From Loxodes magnus (Eukaryota > Ciliophora > Karyorelictea > Loxodida > Loxodidae), in assembly GCA_946699065.1 (NCBI GenBank), contig CAMPDV010000241.1, positions 1-64,000 of the forward strand: a stretch of 64,000 bases of DNA, in the 5' to 3' direction. The first letter of the stretch is position 1, and each line of letters begins with the position of its first letter. The notes under the pieces were generated by a model. The model made no database searches and was not told the origin of the DNA. It worked only from the letters and a program-made list of their open reading frames with translations. The translations under genes and the position numbers were made by a program. This document shows, piece by piece, positions 47,930 to 60,064 of the stretch.

Positions 47930-49750
47930 TACAGCTATTTATTTTTTTTAACTTTACCTAGCATAGAGTAAACATTTTTCTTACCTTTGTTTCTTGGTGT
48001 TATTTTTTAAATCGATAATTGATTTAAAAGTAACTTCTCTTTATATCTCAGATATTTCTGATATTTCAATTATTTCAATACTTTATATAGTAATTCGATT
48101 ATCACATCGTTCAACTCATGATTAATTGCATATCACTAGCATTTTAGTTTATGTAATAATTAAATTTCAATATACTAAATCAAAAGTAATTTCAGTGCTT
48201 CAGTATAAAAACGACGAATTATAATATTATTTAAAATCTTGACCTACTATTTTCTATCAAATAAAGATAAAAGTATCCATTCTTTTAATGCACATACTTG
48301 TGTTACCTCTTTGATATTTTTCATGTCTATATCAACCTCAAGTTTGATAAATGTTTTTTCTTAAATTCTAACTCTTTTCCGTTTTTATCAAAATTTAATT
48401 CCGAAACGTCACTACTTATTTTCTAGATTCTTTAAAAGAAATGATATCGCTATATATCTTAAGTTTCAAAACGATCTTCTTTATCTAGCTTTCCAGATAA
48501 AACAGGTCTGCAGAAATTTCAAATTTTAAGAGAAAATCAAGTAAAACTAAAAGTTATAATAGAGGAAAACAAAAAGCGTTTATTTTGAAATAAGTTTTTA
48601 TAAAGAGATATTATTTGTCGTGATTTTTTTTATCTTGACTGCAATACGTTCCAAAAAATTTGTCGAGGATTGGTATTAGTACTTCATAATTAGTTATAAT
48701 CAAATAACGATGATAAAGATGATACTTGTATGGGAACTTATCCCAATGTGAATCTACAGATACATCATAAACTTAACGATGTAAATACTTTGGCCCAGTA
48801 ATTTATAGTAAATATTAGTGTATAGTAGAATGAAGTTGACATAGAAACATAAGTTTTTACTATGTGATCGAATGCAAAATTAGTTGTTCCAATCATATCT
48901 TCAGGTTTTTACCATTAGTGATGAAATGAATGCCCGTTACGATATAAAAATTTGATATCATATTATGCTCGATGCTATGTTTACCACCAAAGTTCAAAAC
49001 CTAACATCCATAACAGAATTTCACGAATGAAAGAGTAGTGATTTTCGTTATGCCCTATAAGGCAGTCCAATCAATGAACGTTTTCATCAAAGATAAAACC
49101 AGCATATTGACTGAAATAGACTTTATTTACTTTTTTGAAATTATCATTAGATAAGCTTTTTCTAAACTTTAATAATGATAAATAGGAAAGCAATGATCGA
49201 CGATATTGAAGCCAATTCAACGATTCAATAAACGAGTTACATTTTATAAGGAGAAGATATTTTAAAAAGTTTATTCTGTGCTATCTACTTTATATCTTCT
49301 TAATTAGATCTTTCCGGATTAGTATAAGTTCCAATAACATACAATGAGAGGAATATACTTGCAATCCACAGGCAATCAGTCTTCTTTTTCTGAATTTTCA
49401 TATTTGATTATAAATAGAGTGATATACGATTTAGGTGGATCCACGTTAATAAATCTTTTAATTTTATTCGCTCAAAACTAAATGTAGGTGGATACACCTT
49501 AGAGTTTTTCCCTTCTAATGAAAATATTTAAATTATTGGTATTAAGTATTTAAAAAGCATTTATAATTAAAAAAGAATGACACTTATAAAAATAAACGGC
49601 ATCATATGCCTTAAAGCTATTCAAATGCATAAACATAAAAATCTTTTTTTCCTCAAATACTAAATCATAGAATTATCGATCATATTCAATCATCTTTGGT
49701 AACCTTCTTACTGAAATTACTTTTAATTGCTTAGACCATATAGCATTCTT
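47930..49750 (-). pseudogene. possible minus-strand coding region, unassigned
   Basis: Parts of this region read like protein on the minus strand, for example KKTDCLWIASIFLSLYVIG with GTYTNPERSNQEDIKQIAQN near 49.3 kb and YDVSVDSHWDKFPYKYHLYH near 48.7 kb. Two overlapping frames look equally plausible at 48.9-49.1 kb, so no single product can be stated. Base composition is less AT-biased than the flanks. It may be a decayed transposon gene divergent from 49842. No domain recognised. Confidence 0.3.
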
Positions 49751-49841
49751 TATACCTTTTTAATAATCCAAAGGAATATTTAATTTGTTTCGTTTAATTT
49801 TAATTAAAATATATATTTAAAGGATTAAAATTAATAAAAAA

Positions 49842-51850
49842 ATGAAAGTATTTAGTTTTGTCTACTTTGGGAAAGTTAAATCTAGTTGGGTTGAAATTGC
49901 TCCATCTAAATAAGTTAAACTTCTATATTAACTTTTCTAGATTAGCAGTATACTAGAATTCATTCATTACTATTAAGATTCAGGTGAGATTGGAATTAGA
50001 GGAGGTTAATTCTAAAACAGTCTGTTGTATAATTGTTTTGTAAAAGAGTACTAAGATTAAATAAATGCTTTGTTTAACTATCCCTATTTACTATGATTAT
50101 TTCAAAAGATAGCAAATAGAAATATATAAGGATGAAAGTCTAGTACCTATAATCCATTTACTCTTCCAAATTAAATAATACTTAAGCATTTAGAGAGAAA
50201 GGATTTTCTTATATGCTAAAACTAAAAAATTGCTTAGGTAGACGATGTAAATTTCATAAAAGCCAAGAAAGGGAGCAAATGCTGAGTTTAGTTTTAGTAG
50301 TCATTCAACTTTAATTAATGAATTTCAGTTTATAGAAGAGCAATGGTTAAACCTTATGGAAAGAGTGCACAAGAAAGTAGTAATTGAGAAAACCTCTCAA
50401 GAGAGTTTCTATCTTTTTTAAGCTATATAATACTTATGAATATTAGATAGTAAGATATAAAGCTTTCATAAGTAACTCTAAAATAATGCGAAAATTATAC
50501 TTTCTAATATAATCGTAAAAATAGCTACGCAATACCAAAGATATGACCCAAGAAAGAATAAATTAATTAAAGAGAGTAAAAAGTAAAGAAGACATTTCTA
50601 TTTCAGTATAATTAAAAAGCTAAGATTATATACTAAAAATGTTAATGCAAATACCACTGAATCAGGTAAGCATATAATTAAGTCCTCTATTTAGGGTTTA
50701 TACATAAAGCTATAATACAAAGGAAACTGGAATGCATACTCCTTGTTACTGGAGATTAGATTTAATATCATTATATTTTAATTCAAACAGAAAAAACGCA
50801 GGCTGAGCCAAAAGTGTATGCAAGTTAGAGAGGAAAGATAAAGATATCAAAGTGAATACTCGTTCTATTGAAGATAATAAATTAAGTTTGTTAAACAAAT
50901 ATTTCATACAAAGTCTAAATTAAGCATATGTTTCTAGACAAATTCATGATATCCAATCCAACCAACATCTTATCATTTTCAATATTTTATCAAAACTAAA
51001 AAATTTCTCTAAGTTCTAAGGATTTAAAAGAGGTATTTAAGGTATTAAAACACTACACTAAGATAAGTTAAGATATTATTGTCATCTAATTAAAAAAATA
51101 GTCTAATATAAAGAAGGCTAGACTTATAGCTGAAGAATGTTGTCAATATAAAATTTAATTTGTAGTTAAAACTGAAAGATAAGAGATGCTATATAAAGTA
51201 ATTCACCCTAAGAAAGGCTTATAAATATAAAATTAAAGGGAGCTAATGAGAAAGTTTTGAAAGCATGTAAATCAGCAATAAGAGGAAGAAACTAATGTTT
51301 AATAATAGTCGAATTATTGAATAAAGAGTACTAAATAGATACTTAAACTTATACTTTTTATATTAAAATCAACCTTTATATGTTTGGAATATTACGCATT
51401 GCAAGATAAGAAAGTAGTGAACCTTATGAAAAACCAAATCGTAATCAAGGAAAGAAAGCTGAACTTTATAGAGATCATAAATCATTCAAGTCTCATACTT
51501 AGAGTTTTCTTAATTTTTATTTTTCGAGATTATTGAGTTGAATCTGATGAAGTAAAAAATAAAAAATTATTTAAAGAAGATAAATCTAAGATAGTGAACT
51601 TGTTTTGCTGTATCTAATCATTAACTATAATCAACTTAAACCGAGTAACAAAAGCTTTCTATCTTCTATTCCTGAAAATGGGATGAAATAAGAAAGATAG
51701 ATTATAAGGATATTTTGGAGTCAATAAATGTAATTAAAGGATTGAGTATACCAAAAAGATATATGATTAATAGAAAAAGAGAAGCTAGTATATAACAAAG
51801 AAAGTATAAAACCAATCCAAGAGTAAGTTCACTTTAAGTAATTTAGAAAC
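49842..51850 (+). pseudogene. long unassigned protein-like frame
   Basis: From ATG 49842: MKVFSFVYFGKVKSSWVEIA, then YYQDSGEIGIRGGQFQNSLL and many further segments (KDLKEVFKVLKHYTKISQD; IKKARLIAEECCQYKIQFVV). The same frame stays plausible for about 650 codons, with Gln as TAA/TAG. About 14 TGAs are present, many in Trp-like surroundings (IQGWKS, DYWVES). That count is near random expectation, so openness alone proves little. No known domain was recognised. The location, divergent from the minus-strand region to its left, suggests a two-gene element, but terminal repeats were not found. Confidence 0.35.
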
Positions 51851-51859
51851 TTACTTATA

Positions 51860-52610
51860 AAAGAATTTTTAAAATATTAGATATTATTTTTTAAAATATA
51901 ATGTAATATTTTTATGTTTCGTTTTTAAACATTATCAAATTTTCTTTATTTATACAATTTTTAAATATAAAAGTGTATCATAAGTTTTCTAAACTTATCA
52001 TAATTCTTTTAAATTACAACATTTTTTTATTATAAGTGTAGTTTAAAGTTTTTTAATATATTTTACTTATAAAATATAAGTTTATTTTGCAATTTTAAAT
52101 ATTAGATTTTTTTTTATAATATATTTTTAATTGTAAAAGTTTTTGATTAATTTTATTTGTTGTATCATAATTTTTTTAATATAAATTTATAATAAATTTT
52201 TTTAAATAAAAGTGTATAATATACTTTTTTAAATTTATAAATTTTCTTTTTTAAGTATTTTTTAATCTTTTTTTATTTGTATCATAAACATAATATTTTA
52301 TACAAGTGTATTTAAAAATTTTTCAAATATATTAAATAATTTCAAAAGTTTTTATTATAATTTTATAAAATTTAAATAATTATATTTATATAAGTTTTAA
52401 ACTTAAATATAATTTATAAAAATTTTGAGAATATGTAAGCACTTCATAATATTTATGAATCCATAATATCTTATATAAAAAGAGTATCATAATTTTTTAA
52501 TATAAATTATTAATTATTTTTTAAAGCTTATCATAAGTTAGTGTAAAATAATTTTTTTTTAATATTAGATATCATTTTTTAAAATATAGTGTAATATATT
52601 TTTTTCAAAA
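51860..52610 (+). repeat. degenerate AT-rich repeat region
   Basis: The block around TTAGATATTATTTTTTAAAA (51879) recurs at 52565 as TTAGATATCATTTTTTAAAA, both continuing into a GTGTAATAT-like phrase. Between them AAAAGTGTAT-type motifs recur irregularly. It looks like an old, diverged tandem array; no gene. Confidence 0.45.
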
Positions 52611-53049
52611 GTTTCTTTTCTTTCTTTTGTTCTTCTATTCATCAGCGTAAATTTTTTCTTTTATCAACTACTATTTATTTCTTTTTTTTACAGATTTGTG
52701 ATTAAATGTTTTTTTGAATAATTTTTTCTTTATTTTTATTACTTACCATTTTTTTTCTTTTACTAAAATTTAAGATTTTATATTTCGGATTGATAAATTT
52801 TTACAATTTTTTTATTGATTCTATTATAATTTTTATTGATCTGCTTCCTATATTTTTAATACATCCAGAATGTGATTGTAATAGAGTTTTAGAAAATATT
52901 TTTGATTTTTCATATGCTGCGCAAATTTTGACTAAAAGAAATTAGAATTCTTAAGGTTCACTCGCTTATAAAACTTACTTTGGAAAGATTAAATATATAA
53001 TTAAAGTTAAAGAAGCACAAGATGAATAATCTTATTTTTATCAATTTAA

Positions 53050-53475
53050 AATAAAAAAAGTTAAAGATGGTTTTACTTTGAAGAAATCATCACAGTTAAT
53101 TTTCATTCGGAATCGATCTCTTCCAAACTCAAGCTTTGCGTAGGACTTTGTTTTTTCACCGGCCTTTTTCTTTCCCAAGTTTCTTATTTTCGCTATGATT
53201 TATTCTTCAACTATTATGGTCTGATATTCTTTAATTAAAAAATTTCTTTATATATATTAGTCCTTTTTTGATGGTCAAAAATAGAAAAGTACGCCTAATA
53301 TTTTCTGCTTATTTATTCTTTCAATTTCAGTTTTCTTTCGACACCATTTCCTACTATGATTCTTTCTAACATATATATTACTAAATCTTTCTGCTATAGA
53401 AATTAATTTTATTTGCATCTTATTTTATTCAGTTTCAATTTCATTTGGAATGCTTTATTAATAATCTTATGGTTT
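53050..53475 (-). pseudogene. charged protein-like fragment, unassigned
   Basis: The minus-strand frame reads QMKLKLNKIRCKQN, IIVGNGVERKLKLKEQISRK, YFSIFDHQKRTNIYKEIF, ERKRPVKKQSPTQSLSLEE and IDSEW (TGA at W). It is basic, Gln-rich and free of frameshifts over about 140 codons, with codon composition unlike the T-rich flanks. It could be an ORF1 remnant; no domain recognised. Confidence 0.4.
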
Positions 53476-53989
53476 TTTATTACTGTTCTTTTATTCTTAC
53501 CTTTCTAAAGTTATCTTATTTGATATTAAAATTAAAAAAATTTGAATTTAATCATTTAAGGAACCTCGTTAAATAAGTTGGCCTTCTATTCCAATTTAAT
53601 TGATATATAAGATTAAATTTTATTGACTCATTCTTCTATGAATTTGAATTATCAGTCTAGTTATTTAATCATTTTTTCTAGCTTTCTTTCTAGTTTTTCT
53701 ATCTTTTATCTTTGTTTTTTAATTCTTTTTGTATATTATTATCTCATTGCTACACTGATTATGCGTAAGCTTGCAGATATTATTTTTCTTAAGTTTACTA
53801 ATAATTTATTTTTACATGTTATATTATTCTTTTTTAATAAATGAACTAAGAGAGGACTATTTCTTAGATATCATTTTACTATAATTAATTACATAATTAA
53901 CTTTTTAAAATTCTTAATTAGCTTAAGATAAATAGGATTTTTTTATTTTATAAGACCTGTTTGTAATTAAATTACTAAAATATTAAAAT

Positions 53990-54240
53990 AAAGAAGAGCA
54001 GAAGAGCTATTAAGAAAAATGGAAAAACTATAATATTAAGAAGGTAATTTTGATAGAAGAAAGAACGCGAAATCCCTAGTATATCCAAGAGGAGGTATGC
54101 TTTTTACAACTTTAAAGACATATCCCTCTCATGTTTTTAGCATAAATGAGAATATATTTAATAGTTTAATAATTTAAAAATAAGGCTGCGCACCATTGAG
54201 GAGCTACTCGTACTTTAATAAAAGTATTTTTTTAATCTAA
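53990..54240 (+). mobile_element. degenerate element with LINE-A-type tail
   Basis: About 180 bp of moderately GC-richer sequence ends in GGCTGCGCACCATTGAGGAG (tail hairpin remains, 54182-54215) and an A/T tail. The outer stem is mutated. The body does not match the other short elements. Confidence 0.4.
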
Positions 54241-54484
54241 TTTAAAAGTAATAAAGTAATAAAGTTAATTTAATTACTTTAAAGCTATATCTTTAAAGTA
54301 ATAATTTAATTCTTATCTTTAATCTTTATTTCAAATTTTATATTTTTATTTATTAATCAAATTTAAAATTAATTCCAAATATCTTTCTCTAATTTCATTA
54401 ATACTATAAAATTTAATTATAGTTTTAAACAAAAAAAGCAATGAAATAGTAAATTGTAAACATAATAATATTATAATAATTTTT

Positions 54485-54990
54485 AAAACCGCCATAGTTG
54501 TTCGAAGGTGAACAACAAGGTCATCTTCATCAGAGGTTGGGGAAGTTAAGTACCCATAATTGACTTTATGTCTTCCTCTGCTTTGGTTTGACCTCGAGAC
54601 ATAAGATTCTTAGACCTTCGACGTTGGCTTGACTTGGTTTCGTTTATTTTTAATACTGAAACTAAAAAGAAATAATATTGCGAGCTTCATCAGAGGTGGG
54701 GAATTTAAGTACCCATAATTGACACATGTCGTCCTCTGCTTTGGTGATGCAATGAGACACAATCCTGCCATGTCCTTGGACCTCCAGCAAGTATTAAAGA
54801 TTACGAGTATTCTAAAATTATATCAGTATTGAACGTTTTTATCAGTACTGAATAATTATACCAGTATTGAACAAGGTTTATCAGTATCTGATAATTTTAC
54901 CAGTAACAAACATTCTTGTCAGTATGAAACATTTTTTTAAAGAGCTGCGCACCAACGAGAGTGCTACGCGCTCTATAATCAAATTTATTT
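54485..54990 (+). mobile_element. short element with internal duplication and LINE-A tail
   Basis: Two similar units of about 65 bp, both containing CTTCATCAGAGGT, TTAAGTACCCATAATTGAC and CCTCTGCTTTGGT, stand at about 54520-54585 and 54687-54750. They are followed by a degenerate tandem series of TATCAGTATTGAA-like repeats (about 54815-54930). The element ends in a well-preserved tail hairpin (54941-54974) and ATAATCAAATTTATTTATTT. It has no coding frame. Likely another non-autonomous partner of LINE-A, with a non-homologous body. Confidence 0.6.
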
Positions 54991-55288
54991 ATTTATAGTA
55001 TTCTAATTAAATAAAGAAAGAAATGTATTTTAAATTAATAAAGTTATAATAATTACTTAAATCATTTATTATATCTTCACTTTTAATTTACTTTTTTGTT
55101 ACCTTTATAAAAAATCTTAAGTTATCACTTTTTATTAACAGTAAAAATATTTTGCTATATATTATATTATTATTTATATATTCAAATATTTAAAATATAT
55201 TATAAGCTTATAATTTCGTTTAAATCATATTAGTCTATCATCATTTTTTTAATTATTAAATAATTTTTATTGAAAAAAGGATTTATTA

Positions 55289-55862
55289 TGGAAAAACTAA
55301 AAAATAATTCATATATTTTCAACAGAAATAAAGAAAGAAGGTTTTAGACTAACTATTGGAAAATTGCTTTAATTTTAAACCATAAATGAGACCAAGCTCA
55401 AGAAAATTTGAGCAGACCAATGAGTTATTAAAAGGTAAGAGAAATCCTTTAGGCTAAATAAATGAACGAATAGTTTATAATATATTAAATAAGCATACAA
55501 AGTAATCTAATTATTTTATTTTAGTCTACTTTTAATATCCTTTTGTTTTTTATTTCTAAGATAATATATTTTTCTTATTAGCAACACTCAAAGTTTAGCT
55601 TTAGCTTCAAATATCATGAACTCATCACTTTCCAGATTATATTTAATCTCCCAATTTTTTAAATAGCTAAAGATTCAGTTCCTAAAATTTAAAGTTTTAA
55701 CGCGAAATAAGTAGTGCAAAATTAAAATTTGCTTAGTTTTCTCTAATATATGCAGATGTTCCGAGCATTGTTGTTTCTCTTCTTATTTTTATTTAGAAAA
55801 AATTACCTGAAATTAACAGAGTAAGGGACTAAAGCTGCTAATATATTCTAGTTTGTTTAGTG
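55289..55862 (+). CDS. candidate small gene or pseudogene
   Basis: ATG 55289 begins MEKLKNNSYIFNRNKERRFQ and continues NYWKIALILNHK. It then meets one TGA (about 55388) and goes on DQAQENLSRPMSYQKVREIL. The next in-frame TGA is at about 55860, after LTEQGTKAANIFQFVQ. The middle (55500-55760) is hydrophobic and may be membrane segments or an unspliced intron: GGTAAGAG at 55432 could be a donor. Without reading TGA as Trp the product is only about 33 residues. No homolog recognised. Confidence 0.35.
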
Positions 55863-56309
55863 ATGGAAAAAAGAAAGCTAAATTGAATAATGTTTGAGAG
55901 TTTTATAAAAGATTGGAAAGATTTAAAGATAATTCTTATTAGAAGGAGTGAACAAATATAAAAAATCAGGATAGTACTAAAGATATTCCAGAATAAGGAA
56001 AATTTATTTAGTGTTAAGAAATTAAAAGTTAGGCTACTTTAATCTTCATCTTGTTTTTCCAAAAGTTAATAAAATTTTATGAATAGAAGCTTATCAATTA
56101 AAGTTCTAATCTAATAGAAAATAATTGAAATAAAATTAACAAAAGTGTAAATAATATTAATTTTATTTAGATAATTTGAGAAGATTTTTGTAGATGAAGA
56201 TAAAATATACTTAGAATAAAATAATTCTTTGAGGTTAGTAGAAAGATTAATTTTAATAATAATAAAAATAAAAAAATGTAAATAGAAAGAAGAAAAAATT
56301 AACAAAGCT

Positions 56310-57560
56310 TAAATGGTTTTTCAAATAAAGGATTTTAATATAAAATTAGAATAAAATATATTAAACTAAGTAACTAATTAAAAACCTTTGCAAAATAAAT
56401 AAAATTCAAAGAATGAGAAGAATTTCTGGAACTAAAATTGTAAATGTTAATAGAATAGCTTACTCTTAAATTATACTGAAGGTTTTTAAAATTAAAAAAT
56501 TGATATATCTAAGAATAAAGATAGATAATGCTTATATTTAATTAACACCGCAAAATAGTAGATAGATACGGATTAAAAAAATAAGCTCATTAAATTTAGG
56601 AATTTTAACTTTATAAAAGAAACTAATTTCTTAAAATCCTTAGATCTTGCTAAGTTACTCATTAAATTCTAAAAGATGAAGACTTGAAAAGAAAAAGTAA
56701 TGAATAAATCAATAATTTCAAAAAAGTTGAGAGAAAATGATAATTTCTTAATTTAAAAATGATATTTGCAGAATAAAGCATTTCTAAATTTTATTGATAT
56801 CTGATCTCTTAAAGTTAAGCGAACTTTAATAAAGTATAAGTGAAGATTCGAAATTAAAGTATCAATTGATCAACTTAAAAATTGGACCAAGAAAATTAAA
56901 TTCAAAAGATTATATCATTAATGAAAAATGTAATCAATATCACAGAGTAAAGAATAAAATCAGAGAATATCATTTTGAAAATCACTTCTAACATTAAACT
57001 CAAAACTATTCGATTCATTTAAGAATATATAAGCAAAGCCTCGCTTTCAGAGTAAAAACCATTCGAAATGAAATCATGCCACCAAGTTTCTAAAAATAAA
57101 ATAAAATAAAGAAATAATAAAAAGAAACAGAATTAGAAAACCAAGGAACAAAGGTTATTCCAAATAAATAGCACTGGATAAAACTAAAATTTTCAGAAAA
57201 AGGATAAAATTAATAAAAATTGAATTATTAGATAAAATTTAATAGTAACTACAAGAAAAACAATAAAATGTTTAAATAAGCATCAATATCTAAAAATAAA
57301 ATTTTATTTATTCTAACTCAAAGTTAAATTTATAAATATTTAATTTGGCTAATAAAGCTTTAATCGTCTTTCATTTAGATATAATTAAATTTGAGGTTTT
57401 ATTAATTTTCTTTTAATACTCAAATAAAGATTAACTTATCAAAAAGATATCACTTATAATAATTTATTTTTTACATAAATCTAATAGATTTAATTAAGTA
57501 AATCCATCTAATGCTTTTAGATAATATTTTAATTTTAATTGAGAATGTTAAATTCAAATA
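56310..57560 (+). pseudogene. unassigned Lys/Gln-rich frame
   Basis: One frame reads RMRRISGTKIVNVNRIAY, then a stretch with three TGAs at Trp-like places (KRW, QWI, SWE). From about 56790 it runs about 260 codons without TGA: LLKLSELQQSISEDSKLKYQ, KIGPRKLNSKDYIINEK and RNEIMPPSFQK. A TGA-free run of that length is unusual in this composition. No domain is recognised, and AT-rich DNA easily imitates Lys/Asn/Ile-rich protein. Confidence 0.35.
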
Positions 57561-57569
57561 TCTAATTAT

Positions 57570-58705
57570 TATGCTCTTTTAGTTTATCAAACATTTAACT
57601 TTTAAAAGACTGTTTTATATGAAAAATTAGAATATAGTTATTTATTCTTTTTAGTAAAGCTAAAAAATGTTTTCGGTAATATAATTATCTCATAACTTGA
57701 CTTTAAGAAATGATACTCAGAATTAAAAAATCATATTACTACAAATGCTTTCTAACTTAAATATTTCTTTCAACCAGCTTGGTTTTAAAGGTAATTTGCT
57801 TTATTCCTAAAACTTTATTCTAGTATGCTAGATTAAAAAAAACTATCAATCATTAAATGATTTAACTCTTAAGTAGAAGTCAGAAGTGAAAATTAAAGCT
57901 TTAACTAAAATAATAAATATTTAATCAAATAACTTGATAAATGAACTTAAGATAAAATTAGATTAAAAAGAATAAAAAGATAACTTTATTAACTTTAATA
58001 CACTTTGCTGTTTCTCTTTATTTTGATATTCAATGAATTCTAATAAACTAAGTTTTAAGGATTTTTCTACTATAAGGTAATTTCTTTAGTAAGTCCTAAA
58101 AAAAATTTAATTTTAGTTTTAGTTAAATGATTAAAAATCCTTTTAATTGAAGTAGAAACTGGTTAATAAAAATCTTAATAGAATAATAATCAATATAAAT
58201 ATCTAGAGGCTTGAAGATAGAATTGAATAAAAAGTAGTTAAGCACTTCTTTAATAGTAAACTATAATAAGAATATTTATTTGTTAAGTTATTTTCTCTTA
58301 ATTTTTACCTTTATTAAAATAAATTAAAATACTGTCTTTGTTTCTATTACTTAAATAAATTTATTAATTCTTGCTCATGACTCAATTTTATCTGATTATT
58401 ATTAAACTAAAATAGTTAAGTTAAATAGTGAAAAAATTAGATAATTATGAATAAAGCTTCATTTATAAAATTGCGATTACTTCAATTAAAATATTAAGCA
58501 TTTCATTCTTTTTTGTTTTCTAAAATATAAAAAGAAAGCTTGCTGCTTTTATATAAAAAATGAAAAGCAAAACAACTAAGATTAACAAAAATAATTGACT
58601 GGAAGAAAATAACATAAAAAGATAAATAATCAGTTCAAAAATATTAAATAGGATTTAGCTAATCCCATAGCTAGAAAATTAGAATTAAATACTATAAGTT
58701 TTTAA
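57570..58705. other. AT-rich region, no gene seen
   Basis: About 1.1 kb without a supported gene, RNA or repeat, ending at the target-site duplication of the next SINE-like copy. Confidence 0.5.
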
Positions 58706-58721
58706 ATAATTGCAGGATAAT

Positions 58722-59035
58722 TAATTAATTTCAACTAAAAAAGTTTTTTGGACCGGAAACTCCTTTCCGATTGCTCGACCCGACGCTCTCTTTTTATGGA
58801 ATAACGGGGATATCCTGTTGTGCTCCAGGCACAGCTGTTAGGGAGCTCTATCGCTATGAGCACCCAGGCTTCAAGCCCCTACCAAGAGCGGATAATCTCA
58901 AAGATAGCGTTCCCTTCAGAAAATGACTCTGACCAGGGACTTTCTCAACGACAGGAAAGGAACTTGTTCCTACCCATAAAACCAGAAAGCGTTGTCACGA
59001 AGGTCATTCTAAGCTCCCACCATCTTTCAATTATT
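58722..59035 (+). mobile_element. SINE-like element, family 1, copy 3
   Basis: 314 bp flanked by perfect 16-bp repeats ATAATTGCAGGATAAT (58706-58721 and 59036-59051). The 5' hairpin CGGAAA-CTCC-TTTCCG is at 58754-58769. The perfect duplication and close match to copy 4 suggest recent insertion. A polymerase III box B-like CTTCAAGCC (8 of 9 to GWTCRANNC) is present in the body, but no convincing box A. Confidence 0.88.
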
Positions 59036-59478
59036 ATAATTGCAGGATAATATAAACTCTTTTATTTGATAGTAAATTTCTCTTAATTGGTAAAACATTA
59101 ATAAACTTAAAATTTTTAAATTGACAACATTACTAAAAAGTTCTTCAATTAAAATCATTTTAAACTAATTTTCTTCATAAATATGAATTTTATAAATAGA
59201 TAACTACTAAAATAAATTAAATGCAATTTGCAATAAATTATCTAAGAAACTTATAATAATTTTTATTAGTTTAAAAAGTAGAACTTCTTTGTAAACATAA
59301 CTATCTTTAATAATTTTTATAGAAGATTCATACAATTCATTTCACATTTATATTTTACCTTTAGTATAATAAAGCTAATACTAATTTTAAAACCCAACTA
59401 AATAGATTACCTTCATTTTATTAATTTAACTTTTTAATGAAAATTAAGAAGATTAAATGTTCATGTTTATTTATGAAA

Positions 59479-59533
59479 TCACTTCTTCTTGGCTAGTGTT
59501 CCTTTAACGGGTGCAGCTTCCTTCTTAGGTGCC
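59479..59533 (-). pseudogene. isolated terminal coding exon, basic C-terminus
   Basis: On the minus strand, after a candidate 3' splice site AG, a GC-rich 55-bp segment encodes APKKEAAPVKGTLAKKK and then TGA. Its composition is that of a conserved expressed gene, and the Ala/Lys/Pro-rich tail is typical of ribosomal or chromatin proteins (inference). No upstream exon could be recognised within the next kilobase, so it is either the end of a gene with a long or AT-rich intron or a gene fragment. Confidence 0.4.
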
Positions 59534-59980
59534 CTTTATTTTTATATTAATAAATTTAAAAATAAAAAAAGATTTTCTTAAGAGTGTATAGAATTAAATA
59601 TACAATAAGGAAATTATTTTAAATAATTAATTTAATATTCTTTCTTACATTCAAATATATAATACTTAATAGATTAATTGTAATTTGGTACTTAATATTA
59701 TAAAATTAAATATTCTATATATATTCCTTTTTAAACTAGGTATCTATATTAAGCTTTATTATTTCAGTTTATCTAATTATTATAGAAGTAAGTTATTTAC
59801 AAAGGCGGTAGTTTATGCGATTGTTATGTATATAAAATAGTAAAGTGATAATTAATATTAGAGAGTGTTGTAGCATTTTAAATTATTATTTAAATAATAG
59901 AAAAATAGATATTGTTATTAGCATTTATAGCTTTATTATATAAGAGAGATTATTTAAGCATTCAGAAAAATAGTTTATAA

Positions 59981-60053
59981 GCCGGTTTAGCTCAGTCGGT
60001 AGAGCGCCAGCCTTTTAAGCTGGTGGTCAAGGGTTCAAGTCCCTTAGTCGGCG
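59981..60053 (+). tRNA. tRNA-Lys (anticodon TTT)
   Basis: A 73-nt cloverleaf. Acceptor stem GCCGGTT/AGTCGGC has two G-T pairs, followed by the discriminator G. The D-arm has AGCTCAGTCGGTAGAGC. Anticodon stem CCAGC/GCTGG encloses loop CTTTTAA with anticodon TTT. T-arm AAGGG-TTCAAGT-CCCTT. No intron and no encoded CCA. It decodes AAA/AAG lysine codons. Internal A and B boxes are normal. It is the clearest conventional gene in the window. Confidence 0.98.
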
Positions 60054-60059
60054 TTTTTT
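60054..60059 (+). terminator. RNA polymerase III T-run terminator
   Basis: Six T residues directly follow the tRNA-Lys 3' end, the standard Pol III stop signal. Confidence 0.85.
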
Positions 60060-60064
60060 CTAGA

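Noticed and set aside
58722..59035. Firm Pol III promoter (A and B boxes) in the SINE-like family
   Set aside because: Only a box B-like CTTCAAGCC is visible. No good box A lies at the right distance, so tRNA ancestry is not claimed.
7892..59050. 70-98 codon standard-code frames inside the four SINE-like copies
   Set aside because: They are GTG- or ATG-started only by chance in the GC-richer element. Changes between copies fall at all codon positions, one copy (25.3 kb) lacks the frame, and the longest version runs into unique flank.
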